A DNA stretch of 50,575 bases from Solirubrobacterales bacterium (GTDB lineage: Bacteria; Actinomycetota; Thermoleophilia; Solirubrobacterales; Solirubrobacteraceae): assembly GCA_003244205.1 (NCBI GenBank), contig QHBW01000072.1, positions 1 to 50,575 of the forward strand, read 5' to 3'. Below the pieces are notes generated by a model. The model did no database searches. It worked only from the letters and a program-made list of their open reading frames with translations, and had not been told where the DNA came from. Shown here in pieces: positions 17,516 through 25,357 of this stretch (the stretch's first letter is position 1; every line of letters begins with the position of its first letter). The position numbers and the translations under genes are program-made.

Positions 17516-18684
17516 AATGTGTCGTCGAGCAGCGCCAGCGCCTCCGCAAGGTCCTTGTCGCCGCGACCCGAGAGGCAGACCAGGTCGAGCTCGGATCCGG
17601 GATGGGCGAGCACCCAGGCGATCGCGTGGGCCGGCTCGAGTGCCGGAATTATGCCTTCCAGGCGGCTCAGCCGGGCGAACGCCGCAAGCGCATCGGTGTC
17701 CTCGACGGCCTCATAGCGCGCCCGCCCGCTATCGCGCAGATGCGCATGCTGAGGACCGGACCCCGGGTAGTCCAGCCCCGCGGAGATCGAATGGGCCTCG
17801 ACGATCTGGCCCTCGCCATCCTGCATCACGGCTTCGAGCGCGCCGTGCAGCACACCCGGGGGCCCACCAACCGACAGCGGCGCGCCGTGACGGCCGCTGG
17901 CGATGCCCTCGCCGGCCGCCTCCACGCCGATCAGCTCCACCTCGGCGTCGTCGAGGAATCCGGCGAATAAGCCGATTGCGTTCGATCCTCCTCCGACGCA
18001 GGCGATCACGCGCGCCGGGAGCCTGCCCGCGGCCGCGAGCACCTGTTCGCGCGCCTCGTCGCCGATCACCCGCTGGAGATCGCGCACGATCGCCGGATAC
18101 GGCGCCGGGCCCACCGCCGAGCCGATGATGTAGTGGGTGTCCTCGACATTTGCGACCCAGTCGCGGATCGCCTCCGAGACCGCCTCCTTGAGTGTCCGGG
18201 CACCGGCCTCCACTCCGACCACCTCGGCCCCGAGGAGCCCCATGCGGTCGACGTTGGGACGCTGGCGACGCATGTCTTCGGTGCCCATGTAGACGACGCA
18301 GCGAAGGTCCAGCAGGGCGCAGGCCGTAGCGGCGGCGACGCCGTGCTGGCCGGCGCCGGTCTCGGCGATCACACGGGTCTTGCCCATGCGCCGCGCGAGC
18401 AGGGCCTGCCCGACCGCGTTGTTGATCTTGTGGGCCCCGGTGTGGAGCAGGTCCTCGCGCTTGAGATAGACCGGATGACCCGCCAGGCCCGAGAGACGGG
18501 CGGCGTGGTAGAGCGCAGTCGGGCGACCGACGTAGTGCTCGAGCAGGTCCCGCAGCTCGGCCTGGAAGCCAGCATCCGCGCACGCCGCAGTCCACGCCTG
18601 CTCGAGCTGCTCGAGTGCCGGCATCAGCGTCTCGGGGACGTACTGCCCCCCGTAGGGGCCAAAGCGGTGCTCTACGGCGCTCAC
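17512..18684 (-). CDS. trpB: Tryptophan synthase beta chain
   Basis: Condenses indole with serine using pyridoxal phosphate. 390 residues. [20 protein letters not shown] opens the protein; the PLP lysine lies in [17 protein letters not shown]; the phosphate loop is [25 protein letters not shown] and [18 protein letters not shown] are catalytic-loop and COMM-domain signatures. GTG 18684 overlaps the trpF stop by four bases. Confidence 0.97.
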   Translation of the reverse strand: MSAVEHRFGPYGGQYVPETLMPALEQLEQAWTAACADAGFQAELRDLLEHYVGRPTALYHAARLSGLAGHPVYLKREDLLHTGAHKINNAVGQALLARRMGKTRVIAETGAGQHGVAAATACALLDLRCVVYMGTEDMRRQRPNVDRMGLLGAEVVGVEAGARTLKEAVSEAIRDWVANVEDTHYIIGSAVGPAPYPAIVRDLQRVIGDEAREQVLAAAGRLPARVIACVGGGSNAIGLFAGFLDDAEVELIGVEAAGEGIASGRHGAPLSVGGPPGVLHGALEAVMQDGEGQIVEAHSISAGLDYPGSGPQHAHLRDSGRARYEAVEDTDALAAFARLSRLEGIIPALEPAHAIAWVLAHPGSELDLVCLSGRGDKDLAEALALLDDTL

Positions 18685-19370
18685 GTCGGGGGCACGACAG
18701 CTGCGACCTCGGCCGCGTCGGTCGCGGCGTCGACGTTAGCCGCAGCCGCACTCACAGTCCCGAAGAAGGCTTCCAGAAGCGCGTGATCCTTGACCCCGGG
18801 CTCGGCTTCGGTGCCCGACGCGGTGTCGACGGCGAAAGGGGCGGTGGCGGCGATCGCCTCGCCGACGTTGGCCGGGGTGAGCCCACCGGAGACAATCACC
18901 GGCGTGGGCCCACGGTGCTCGGCCACGAGCGACCAGTCGAATGTCCGTCCCGTCCCGCCGCGCAGGCCCGCTGCCGCGCCGTCGAGCAGATGGAAGTCGG
19001 TGGCATAGGTGCGCAGCGCCTGAAGGTCCGCGCGCGTGCGCAGCGAGGCGCCCTTGATCACACTGCACCCCGTGCGTCGCGCGGCTTGACCGCAGTACGC
19101 CGGACCCTCGTCGCCATGGAATTGGAGCATCGTCAGACCGAGCGCATCGGCGAGCCCCACGACCTCCTCGAGATGGGCGTTGACGAACACTCCGCAAACC
19201 TCGGCTCGCCGTCGCGCAAGCCGGGAGATCCGCAGCGCCTCGACCTCTGAACAGCGCCGCGGTGAGGCGGGGAAGAAGATCAGCCCAAGTGTCCACGCCC
19301 CGAGGTCGAGCGCCAGCTCCGCATCCTCACGACGGGTCAGCCCACAGACCTTGACTCGTACATCGGACAT
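18681..19370 (-). CDS. trpF: Phosphoribosylanthranilate isomerase
   Basis: Third pathway step, N-(5-phosphoribosyl)anthranilate to the ribulose form. 229 residues. [15 protein letters not shown] carries the catalytic Cys; [28 protein letters not shown] and [15 protein letters not shown] are classical TrpF motifs. Its presence matters because streptomycetes and mycobacteria lack trpF and use the bifunctional PriA. TACGAT sits six bases before ATG 19370, so trpFBA may form a separate leaderless transcript downstream of htrA. Confidence 0.95.
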   Translation of the reverse strand: MSDVRVKVCGLTRREDAELALDLGAWTLGLIFFPASPRRCSEVEALRISRLARRRAEVCGVFVNAHLEEVVGLADALGLTMLQFHGDEGPAYCGQAARRTGCSVIKGASLRTRADLQALRTYATDFHLLDGAAAGLRGGTGRTFDWSLVAEHRGPTPVIVSGGLTPANVGEAIAATAPFAVDTASGTEAEPGVKDHALLEAFFGTVSAAAANVDAATDAAEVAAVVPPT

Positions 19371-19376
19371 CAGCCA

Positions 19377-19382
19377 ATCGTA
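19377..19382 (-). promoter_or_regulatory. -10 box for trpFBA (TACGAT)
   Basis: Minus-strand TANNNT six bases before the trpF ATG in the 120-base htrA-trpF gap. It suggests that trpFBA is not wholly dependent on upstream trp transcription. Confidence 0.42.
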
Positions 19383-19490
19383 GAAGCAGCGCGGCTGATG
19401 GTCGTCCAGCCGTTAGCTGAAGGCGGACTTCTCGGCGTCCGGGCACATCCTTGGCGTTGCCGTTGCGCCCGGCGCCGAGCAAGCCCGCCG

Positions 19491-20672
19491 CTATTGGGCG
19501 GCGGCAGTCGGGCGGTTGCCGAGTACGACCGACCTCGCCATCGGCTTGCCGTTGCGCAGCACGTCGACGCTGACCGAGTCGCCTGGCTTGTGGTCGGCGA
19601 TGATCGAGATCAGGTCCTGCATCGAGCCCACAGGCTTGCCGTCGATCTTGGTGATGATATCGCCGCCGAGGGCGAGTTGCTGGCCGTTGATCGTGACAAC
19701 GTTGGACTGGTCTCCTCCCCGGATTCCCGCCCGATCGGCCGGTCCTCCGGGGACAACCTGCTGGACGAGCACTCCACTAGCCGGCAGATGCAGCTGAGCC
19801 AGCGATGGGTCGAGGTCGGTGCCCTGAATACCGAGGTAGGCGTGCATGACGGTGCCGTTCTTCTCGAGCTGGGGGATGACCTGCTTGGCCGTGTTGATCG
19901 GCTCGGCGAAGCCGATGCCGACGTTGCCGCCACCGCCGCTGTCGCTGGTGCGGATCTGCGAAGTCACGCCGATCACCTCTCCGGACGAGTTGATCAGCGG
20001 GCCGCCGGAGTTGCCGGGGTTGATCGCGGCGTCCGTCTGGATCACGTGGGAGATGGAGAAGCTGTTGGGAGCTTGGATCTGGCGCTGGATCGCGGACACC
20101 ACGCCGGTAGTCAGCGTGCGGTCGAGACCGAACGGGTTGCCGATGGCGACCACCGGATCACCGACCTGCGCGAGCGTGGAGTCGCCGAGCACGAGTGGAT
20201 CGAGCGTCAGGCCGGACGGGTTGACCTTGATCAGCGCGAGGTCATCGGAGACGTCCTTGCCAACGACCTTGGCCAACTTCGTGACGTTGTTCTCGAATTG
20301 GACCGTGATGTTGTCGGCCCCCTCGATCACGTGGGCGTTGGTGAGGATGTCGCCGTTGCGGTTGACAACGAACCCGGACCCAGTGGCCTGGCTCTGCTGC
20401 TGGTTGGAGAAGCCGAAGGGAGACTGCACCTGCTGGACGATCTGCGCCTTGATCTGGACCACGCCGGGAGCATCGCGCTGGTAGATCTGCTTCGCGGTGA
20501 GCGCCGCGCCGGCGCGCTGCTCGGACACAGGGCTGCCGCTCGCGCTGAGCGGCTGCTGCTCGAGCACGGTACGGGTGGGCCCGTTGCCCGTCGTTCCCAG
20601 CGCCAGCAGGGCCAAGGCGACGAGTAAGCCGCCGACGAGGCCGCCGACTAGCGAGAAGCGCAGTGGGCTCAT
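19491..20672 (-). CDS. HtrA/DegP-like trypsin-type serine protease with PDZ domain
   Basis: Membrane-anchored extracytoplasmic quality-control protease, 393 residues. One N-terminal helix (FSLVGGLVGGLLVALALLAL) precedes the protease domain. The triad is visible: His in TNAHVIEGA, Asp in DDLALIKVN, Ser in NPGNSGGPL. A PDZ domain fills about residues 285-385 (YLGIQGTDLDPSLA, GPADRAGIRGGD, GGDIITKIDGKPVGS). There is a Gln/Ser-rich linker between helix and protease. It sits between trpC and trpF, an odd place for a stress protease. GATAAC eight bases upstream of the ATG may be its own -10. Confidence 0.93.
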   Translation of the reverse strand: MSPLRFSLVGGLVGGLLVALALLALGTTGNGPTRTVLEQQPLSASGSPVSEQRAGAALTAKQIYQRDAPGVVQIKAQIVQQVQSPFGFSNQQQSQATGSGFVVNRNGDILTNAHVIEGADNITVQFENNVTKLAKVVGKDVSDDLALIKVNPSGLTLDPLVLGDSTLAQVGDPVVAIGNPFGLDRTLTTGVVSAIQRQIQAPNSFSISHVIQTDAAINPGNSGGPLINSSGEVIGVTSQIRTSDSGGGGNVGIGFAEPINTAKQVIPQLEKNGTVMHAYLGIQGTDLDPSLAQLHLPASGVLVQQVVPGGPADRAGIRGGDQSNVVTINGQQLALGGDIITKIDGKPVGSMQDLISIIADHKPGDSVSVDVLRNGKPMARSVVLGNRPTAAAQ

Positions 20673-20680
20673 TGCAGACA

Positions 20681-20686
20681 GTTATC
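20681..20686 (-). promoter_or_regulatory. Possible -10 box for htrA (GATAAC)
   Basis: Minus strand, eight bases before the htrA ATG in the 74-base trpC-htrA gap. It departs from TANNNT, so it is weaker evidence than the others. Confidence 0.3.
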
Positions 20687-20746
20687 GGCGGCGGGCATGA
20701 AGCCAGGGTTAAGGGGCCCTGAGCACAAGAAATTAGGGCAGCGGGC

Positions 20747-21541
20747 TCAAGACCGCGGGCCGAGCGCCGCGAGCCCGCGTACCGCCGCCTCGGTGTCGGG
20801 GGCGCGCATCAGCGCCTCACCGACCAGCACCGCATCGACCCCTAGCTCGGCGAGCTGCTCGACCTGGGCGCGTCGCTCGAATCCCGACTCCGAGACGACG
20901 ACGGTACCCGCCGGCATCTCGCCCAGCAGCTGCCGCGTGCGGCCCACGTCGACGGAGAAGTCGTGCAGATCGCGGTTGTTGACGCCGATCAGCGTCGCGC
21001 CGAGCTCGGCGGCCAGCGCGAGCTCTGGGCGGTCGTGGACCTCGACAAGGACCTCGAGCCCGCCGGTGAGCGCCTCGCGGTACAGGGATGCCAGCTCTCC
21101 TCGATCGAGCGCGCCGACGATCAGCAGCACCGCGTCGGCGCCCGCGGCGCGCGATTCGAGCAGCTGGTAGCGGTCGACGATGAAGTCCTTGCGCAGCAGC
21201 GGCAGCGCGCTGGCGCTGCGCGCGTGCTCGAGATCCGCGAGCGATCCGCCAAAGTGAGGCCCCTCGGTGAGGATCGAGAGCGCCGCGGCGCCGCCGCGCT
21301 CGTATGCGGCGACGACCTCGTCCAGCGGAGCGCTCTCGCCGATCGTGCCAGCGGACGGGGAGCGTCGCTTGTACTCCGCGATCACGGCGACCCCCGGATC
21401 GGCAACGAGCGCCGCGGCGAATGGCCGGTGATCTTCGCGGCTGTTGGCGGCCCGCTCGATCTCTGCCTCGGGGACTGCGCTGCGCCGGCGCGCGACCTCT
21501 TCGCGGGTAGCGGCAACGATCCGCGCAAGTACACCAGTCAT
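20747..21541 (-). CDS. trpC: Indole-3-glycerol-phosphate synthase
   Basis: Closes the indole ring, fourth pathway step. 264 residues, a stand-alone TrpC (not fused to TrpF). VIAEYKRRSPSAGTIGE holds the substrate-binding and catalytic Lys; FGGSLADLEHARS, LPLLRKDFIVD, LIGVNNRDLHDFSVD and VVSESGF follow in order. It starts at ATG 21541, overlapping the trpD stop by four bases. Confidence 0.97.
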   Translation of the reverse strand: MTGVLARIVAATREEVARRRSAVPEAEIERAANSREDHRPFAAALVADPGVAVIAEYKRRSPSAGTIGESAPLDEVVAAYERGGAAALSILTEGPHFGGSLADLEHARSASALPLLRKDFIVDRYQLLESRAAGADAVLLIVGALDRGELASLYREALTGGLEVLVEVHDRPELALAAELGATLIGVNNRDLHDFSVDVGRTRQLLGEMPAGTVVVSESGFERRAQVEQLAELGVDAVLVGEALMRAPDTEAAVRGLAALGPRS

Positions 21542-22581
21542 GTGGCCCCCGCGGCCCCCGCGAGCTCACGAGTGCGCACGAGCAGGCGGTCGAGCACGTC
21601 AGCGGCGGCGCCGTCGTCGATCGCCGCCTCGGCGGCTCGCACGCCGAGCTCGATCGTCGCCGCATTCCCTGCAACGTAGATCGCGGCCCCGGCGTTGAGC
21701 ACGGCGATGTCACGTTGAGGTCCGCGCTCTCCTGAGAGGACCACCCGCGCAGTGCGCGCGTTGTCGTCGGGGCTCCCGCCGGCGAGGACGTCCGGCTCGG
21801 CCGCCGCGAGGCCAACCTCCTCGGCGGTCACCGTGTACTGGCGCAGTGCCCCGTCTCGAACCTCGGTCACACGCGTCGGCGCGTGTGTCGAGAGCTCGTC
21901 GAGCCCGTCCTCGCCGCTGACCACGAGCGCACGCTCGCTACCGAGCTCGACGAGGGCGCCGGCGACCCGCTCCTGGTAGCTGGAGTCCGCAAGCCCCAAC
22001 AGCTGGCGCGTGGCTCCGGCTGGGTTGGTGAGCGGTCCGAGCAGGTTGAATACGGTGTGAACGGCAAGGCCCTTGCGCACCGGGACGACGTGGCGGGTCG
22101 CCTCGTGGTGGTCGGGGGCGAACATGAAGCCGAAGCCGATCTCGCGCACGCAGGTCGCGACCGCGCGGGGGGTGAGGTCGATGCGCACTCCGAGCGCCTC
22201 GAGCATGTCGGCAGACCCCGACGTTCCGGTCGCCGAGCGATTGCCGTGCTTAGCCACGCGGCAGCCCGCGCCAGAGGCGATCAACGCCGCCGTGGTCGAG
22301 ACGTTGAAGGTTGGGCCTCCGCCGCCGGTCCCGGCCGTGTCGAGCAGCCCGTCGCACCCTGTCTCCACGGGCCGAGCGAACGCGCGCATCGTGCGTGCCA
22401 GGCCGGCGATCTCCGCGCGCGTCTCTCCCTTGGCCCGCAGCGCCATCAAGAGGCCCGCGATCTCGATCTCGGAAGCCTCGCCGCGCATGATCGCCGCGAG
22501 CACCTCCCCGGCACGCGCGGCTCCGAGATCCTCGCCGGCGGCGGCGGCCTGGAGCGCGGCGGTGAGCAGCGGGTTGGGCAT
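21538..22581 (-). CDS. trpD: Anthranilate phosphoribosyltransferase
   Basis: Transfers phosphoribosyl from PRPP to anthranilate. 347 residues. The glycine-rich PRPP loop DTAGTGGGGPTFNVSTT, KHGNRSATGTSGSADMLEAL, FMFAPDHHEA and FNLLGPLTNPA are diagnostic. ATG 22581 is chosen (preceded by GACGGG); a GTG at 22599 in the same frame would add six residues. 37 bases separate it from trpG. Confidence 0.96.
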   Translation of the reverse strand: MPNPLLTAALQAAAAGEDLGAARAGEVLAAIMRGEASEIEIAGLLMALRAKGETRAEIAGLARTMRAFARPVETGCDGLLDTAGTGGGGPTFNVSTTAALIASGAGCRVAKHGNRSATGTSGSADMLEALGVRIDLTPRAVATCVREIGFGFMFAPDHHEATRHVVPVRKGLAVHTVFNLLGPLTNPAGATRQLLGLADSSYQERVAGALVELGSERALVVSGEDGLDELSTHAPTRVTEVRDGALRQYTVTAEEVGLAAAEPDVLAGGSPDDNARTARVVLSGERGPQRDIAVLNAGAAIYVAGNAATIELGVRAAEAAIDDGAAADVLDRLLVRTRELAGAAGAT

Positions 22582-22618
22582 TACCCGTCGGCTTCGCACT
22601 GCCGCGCGGAGACAACCA

Positions 22619-23215
22619 CTACGGCGCCTCGCTCACGCGCAGGCCGTCCGCTACGGGGATGCCGAGGAAGTTCGCCAGCAGCGCCCGGCCGTGCATCGTG
22701 AGGACCGATTCGGGATGGAACTGGACTCCCTCCACCGGCAGCTCGCGGTGGCGGATCCCCATCACGACACCGTCTCCCTCGGCGCTGCGCTGCAGCACGG
22801 CGGGGAGGTCGGGGTCCACGACGAGCGAGTGATAGCGACCGACGGTCAAAGGAGAAGGGAGGCCAGCGAAGATCGAGCGGCCATCGTGGGCGATCTCGGA
22901 GGCCTTGCCGTGCACCGGCGGGTGCTGGATCACGCGACCTCCAAAGGCCTGGGCGATCGACTGGTGTCCGAGGCAGACACCGAGCGTGGGCACCCCAGCT
23001 TCGGGGAAGCGACGCACGGCCTCGACCGAGATCCCGGCCTCGGCGGGGGTGCACGGTCCGGGCGAGACGACAACGCGCTCAAAGCCGCGGCCAAGCAGCT
23101 CGTCCACGCGCTCGCGATCGTTGCGCAGGACCTCGACGGCCGCGCCCAGCTCGCCCAGGTACTGGACGAGGTTGTAAGCGAAGGAGTCGTAGTTGTCGAT
23201 CACCAGGACTCGCAT
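22619..23215 (-). CDS. trpG: Anthranilate synthase glutamine amidotransferase subunit
   Basis: Supplies ammonia from glutamine to TrpE, 198 residues. VLVIDNYDSFAYNLVQYLGE opens the domain, VVSPGPCTPAEAG gives the oxyanion strand, TLGVCLGHQSIAQAFGG the nucleophilic Cys, and VEGVQFHPESVLT the His-Glu pair. ATG 23215 is chosen: GAGGGGG lies just upstream and it falls ten bases after the trpE stop. In many bacteria the same subunit also serves PabB; no pabB is seen here. Confidence 0.95.
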   Translation of the reverse strand: MRVLVIDNYDSFAYNLVQYLGELGAAVEVLRNDRERVDELLGRGFERVVVSPGPCTPAEAGISVEAVRRFPEAGVPTLGVCLGHQSIAQAFGGRVIQHPPVHGKASEIAHDGRSIFAGLPSPLTVGRYHSLVVDPDLPAVLQRSAEGDGVVMGIRHRELPVEGVQFHPESVLTMHGRALLANFLGIPVADGLRVSEAP

Positions 23216-23225
23216 GCCCGCCCCC

Positions 23226-24701
23226 TCACGGCCAGTCGGCTTGACCAATAGCCAGCTCGATCGCCGCCATCACGCCGCGCGCCTTGGCTTGGGACTCGCG
23301 ATATTCGTAGTCGGGACGCGCGTCTGCGACCGTCCCGCCGCCAGCCTGAACGTGGGCGACGCCATCCTTGATCACGACCGTGCGAATGTGGATGCAGGTG
23401 TCGAGATCCCCGGTGTAGGAGAGCCATCCGATCGCCCCGCCGTAGCCCCCGCGCTTGCCCGGCTCGAGCTCGTCGATGATCTCCATTGCACGGACCTTGG
23501 GAGCGCCGGACAGTGTTCCCGCCGGCAGCACCGAGCGCAGCGCCGTCAGCGCGTCTACGTCCGAGCGCAGCGTCCCGGCGACGTCAGAGACGATGTGCAA
23601 CACGTGCGAGTAGGTCTCGACGCGCATCAGGTCCTCCACGCGCACCGACCCGTACTCGCACACACGGCCGAGGTCGTTGCGCCCGAGGTCCACGAGCATC
23701 ACGTGCTCGGCGCGCTCCTTCTCGTCGGCCAGCAGCTCGGCGGCGATGCGGCGGTCGGCCGCGGCATCGGGGCCGCGGGGCCGCGTGCCCGCGATCGGCC
23801 GCGAGGTGGCCCTGCGGCCGGAGACCGTCAGCAGCGGCTCGGGGCTGGCGCCGGCGATCTGGAAGTCCTCGAAGTCGAGGAAGTACATGTAGGGGCTCGG
23901 ATTGACTGCACGCAGTCCGCGATAGACGGAGAAGGGATCGAGCGGAAGCGGCGCCGACCAGCGCTGCGAGGGCACTACCTGGAAGGCGTCGCCGGCGTGG
24001 ATGTAGCGGACGATCCGCGCCACCATCCCCTCGAACTCCGCCCGCGACATGTTGGGCTCGAACGTCGGCATCGCCCGATCGGCGTTTGGCGGCCGCTCGG
24101 GATGCGGGACGGGGGCCGCCAGCCGCCAGCGGACCTCGGCGACGAGGTTCACCGCGGCAGCGTAAGCCGCCTCGATTCCCGCGGAAGTTGTCGCATCGAC
24201 GTTGGCAAGCACGGTGAGCGTATGACGCAGGTGGTCGAAGACGACGAGCGCATCGGTGAACATCAGCGCCAGATCGGGTAGCCCGATCGTGTCCGGGTTG
24301 GGCTCCGCGAGGCGCTCGACGGTGCGCACGAGGTCATAGCCGAAGAGCCCGACCGCGCCGCCGGCGAACGGCGGGCCGTCGGGCAGCGGAGCCTGGCGCT
24401 GGCGCGCTACCTCCTCAGCGGCCAGCGCGAAGGGATCGCCGCCGTCGCCAAGGCTCCAGCGCAGCACGCGACGGGGGCGCAGGCCGATGAACGAGTAGCG
24501 GCCAACCCGCTGGCCCTGATCGGCCGACTCCAGCAGAAATGCGGGACCTCCCGCGCGCAGCTTGAGAAACGCGGAGACCGGCGTCTCGCAGTCGTCGACG
24601 AAGCTCTGGCTCAGCGGGATCAGGTTGTGCTCGCCGGCGAGCTCCCGCACCCGCGCGAGTCCGGGCTCGACCGCCCCGGCGGGGTCAGCGGCGACGGCCA
24701 T
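23226..24701 (-). CDS. trpE: Anthranilate synthase component I
   Basis: Converts chorismate to anthranilate with TrpG. 491 residues. The N-terminal feedback region contains the tryptophan-site motif LLES (AFLLESADQGQRVGRYSFIG). The chorismate-binding domain shows AGTRPRG, LVDLGRNDLGRV, LSGAPKVRAMEIIDELEP and YGGAIGWLSYTGDLDTCI. ATG 24701 overlaps the end of hisIE by 17 bases, so translation is probably coupled. The LLES motif implies end-product inhibition. Confidence 0.96.
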   Translation of the reverse strand: MAVAADPAGAVEPGLARVRELAGEHNLIPLSQSFVDDCETPVSAFLKLRAGGPAFLLESADQGQRVGRYSFIGLRPRRVLRWSLGDGGDPFALAAEEVARQRQAPLPDGPPFAGGAVGLFGYDLVRTVERLAEPNPDTIGLPDLALMFTDALVVFDHLRHTLTVLANVDATTSAGIEAAYAAAVNLVAEVRWRLAAPVPHPERPPNADRAMPTFEPNMSRAEFEGMVARIVRYIHAGDAFQVVPSQRWSAPLPLDPFSVYRGLRAVNPSPYMYFLDFEDFQIAGASPEPLLTVSGRRATSRPIAGTRPRGPDAAADRRIAAELLADEKERAEHVMLVDLGRNDLGRVCEYGSVRVEDLMRVETYSHVLHIVSDVAGTLRSDVDALTALRSVLPAGTLSGAPKVRAMEIIDELEPGKRGGYGGAIGWLSYTGDLDTCIHIRTVVIKDGVAHVQAGGGTVADARPDYEYRESQAKARGVMAAIELAIGQADWP

Positions 24702-25311
24702 TGAGCACCTGCTCGACGTCGGCGAGTGGAATTTCGCGGCTGCGCAGCAGGACGGCGAGGTGATAGAGCAGGTCGGCCGCCTCCTCGCTGACGCGATCAT
24801 CGCTCTCCTCCCGCGCTGCGCGCGCGACCTCCTCGGCCTCCTCCATGACCTTTTCGGCGATGCGCGGAGCGTCGGCAAGCAGCGCGGCCGTGTAGGAGCC
24901 TTCGGGGCGCTCGGCGGCGCGCTGGGCAAGCGTTCGCTCCAGCGCCGGCAGCGCCTCGTGTGCGGCCGCGACGTCGACATCGCCGCGGTGAAAGCAGCTG
25001 CGCTTGCCGGTGTGACAGGCCGGACGCGCCAACCCCTCCTCCGTGCGCCGCGCGTCCACCAGCGCGAGCAGGGCGTCGCCGTCGCAGTCGAGCCTGAGGG
25101 CGCGCACGGCGAGCGTGTTGCCCGACGTCTCCCCCTTGTGCCACTGCTGCTGGCGAGAACGGCTGTAGAGGTGAAGCTCACCGCTGGAGAGCGTGCGCGC
25201 CACCGCCTCGGCGTTCATCCAGGCGAGCGTCAGGATCTCGCCGCTAGCGGCGTCCTGAATCACGCAGGCAACCAGGCCGCGGTCGTCGTAGGCGATCTCG
25301 TCGGGATTCAT
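24685..25311 (-). CDS. hisIE: Bifunctional PR-AMP cyclohydrolase / PR-ATP pyrophosphohydrolase HisIE
   Basis: Two consecutive steps of histidine synthesis in one 208-residue protein. The HisI half (about 1-110) has LAWMNAEAVARTL, RSRQQQWHKGETSG and the metal-binding ACHTGKRSCFHR. The HisE half (about 120-208) has SYTAALLADAPRIAEKVMEE and SEEAADLLYHLAVLL. Fusion is common outside classic actinobacteria, where the two are often separate. It leads the trpEGDC cluster; CATAAT nine bases before ATG 25311 is the likely promoter of the whole unit. Confidence 0.94.
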   Translation of the reverse strand: MNPDEIAYDDRGLVACVIQDAASGEILTLAWMNAEAVARTLSSGELHLYSRSRQQQWHKGETSGNTLAVRALRLDCDGDALLALVDARRTEEGLARPACHTGKRSCFHRGDVDVAAAHEALPALERTLAQRAAERPEGSYTAALLADAPRIAEKVMEEAEEVARAAREESDDRVSEEAADLLYHLAVLLRSREIPLADVEQVLNGRRR

Positions 25312-25320
25312 CGCGCTCCG

Positions 25321-25326
25321 ATTATG
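25321..25326 (-). promoter_or_regulatory. -10 box for hisIE-trpEGDC (CATAAT)
   Basis: Near-consensus hexamer on the minus strand nine bases before the hisIE ATG. No trp leader peptide or attenuator fits in the 46-base divergent gap. Confidence 0.45.
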
Positions 25327-25357
25327 GCGAGCGCGCGAGCGTGCTTTGATCGGCGAC

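Noticed and set aside
19398..20627. A 409-codon plus-strand frame opposite htrA, and similar long frames opposite rpsA, polA, malic enzyme and lepA
   Set aside because: High GC makes long antisense frames common. These products are Asp/Val/Arg-rich with no family motifs, and the opposite strand holds well-known proteins.
25312..25357. trp leader peptide or attenuator before hisIE-trpE
   Set aside because: The divergent gap is 46 bases, with no Trp codon run and no paired hairpins.
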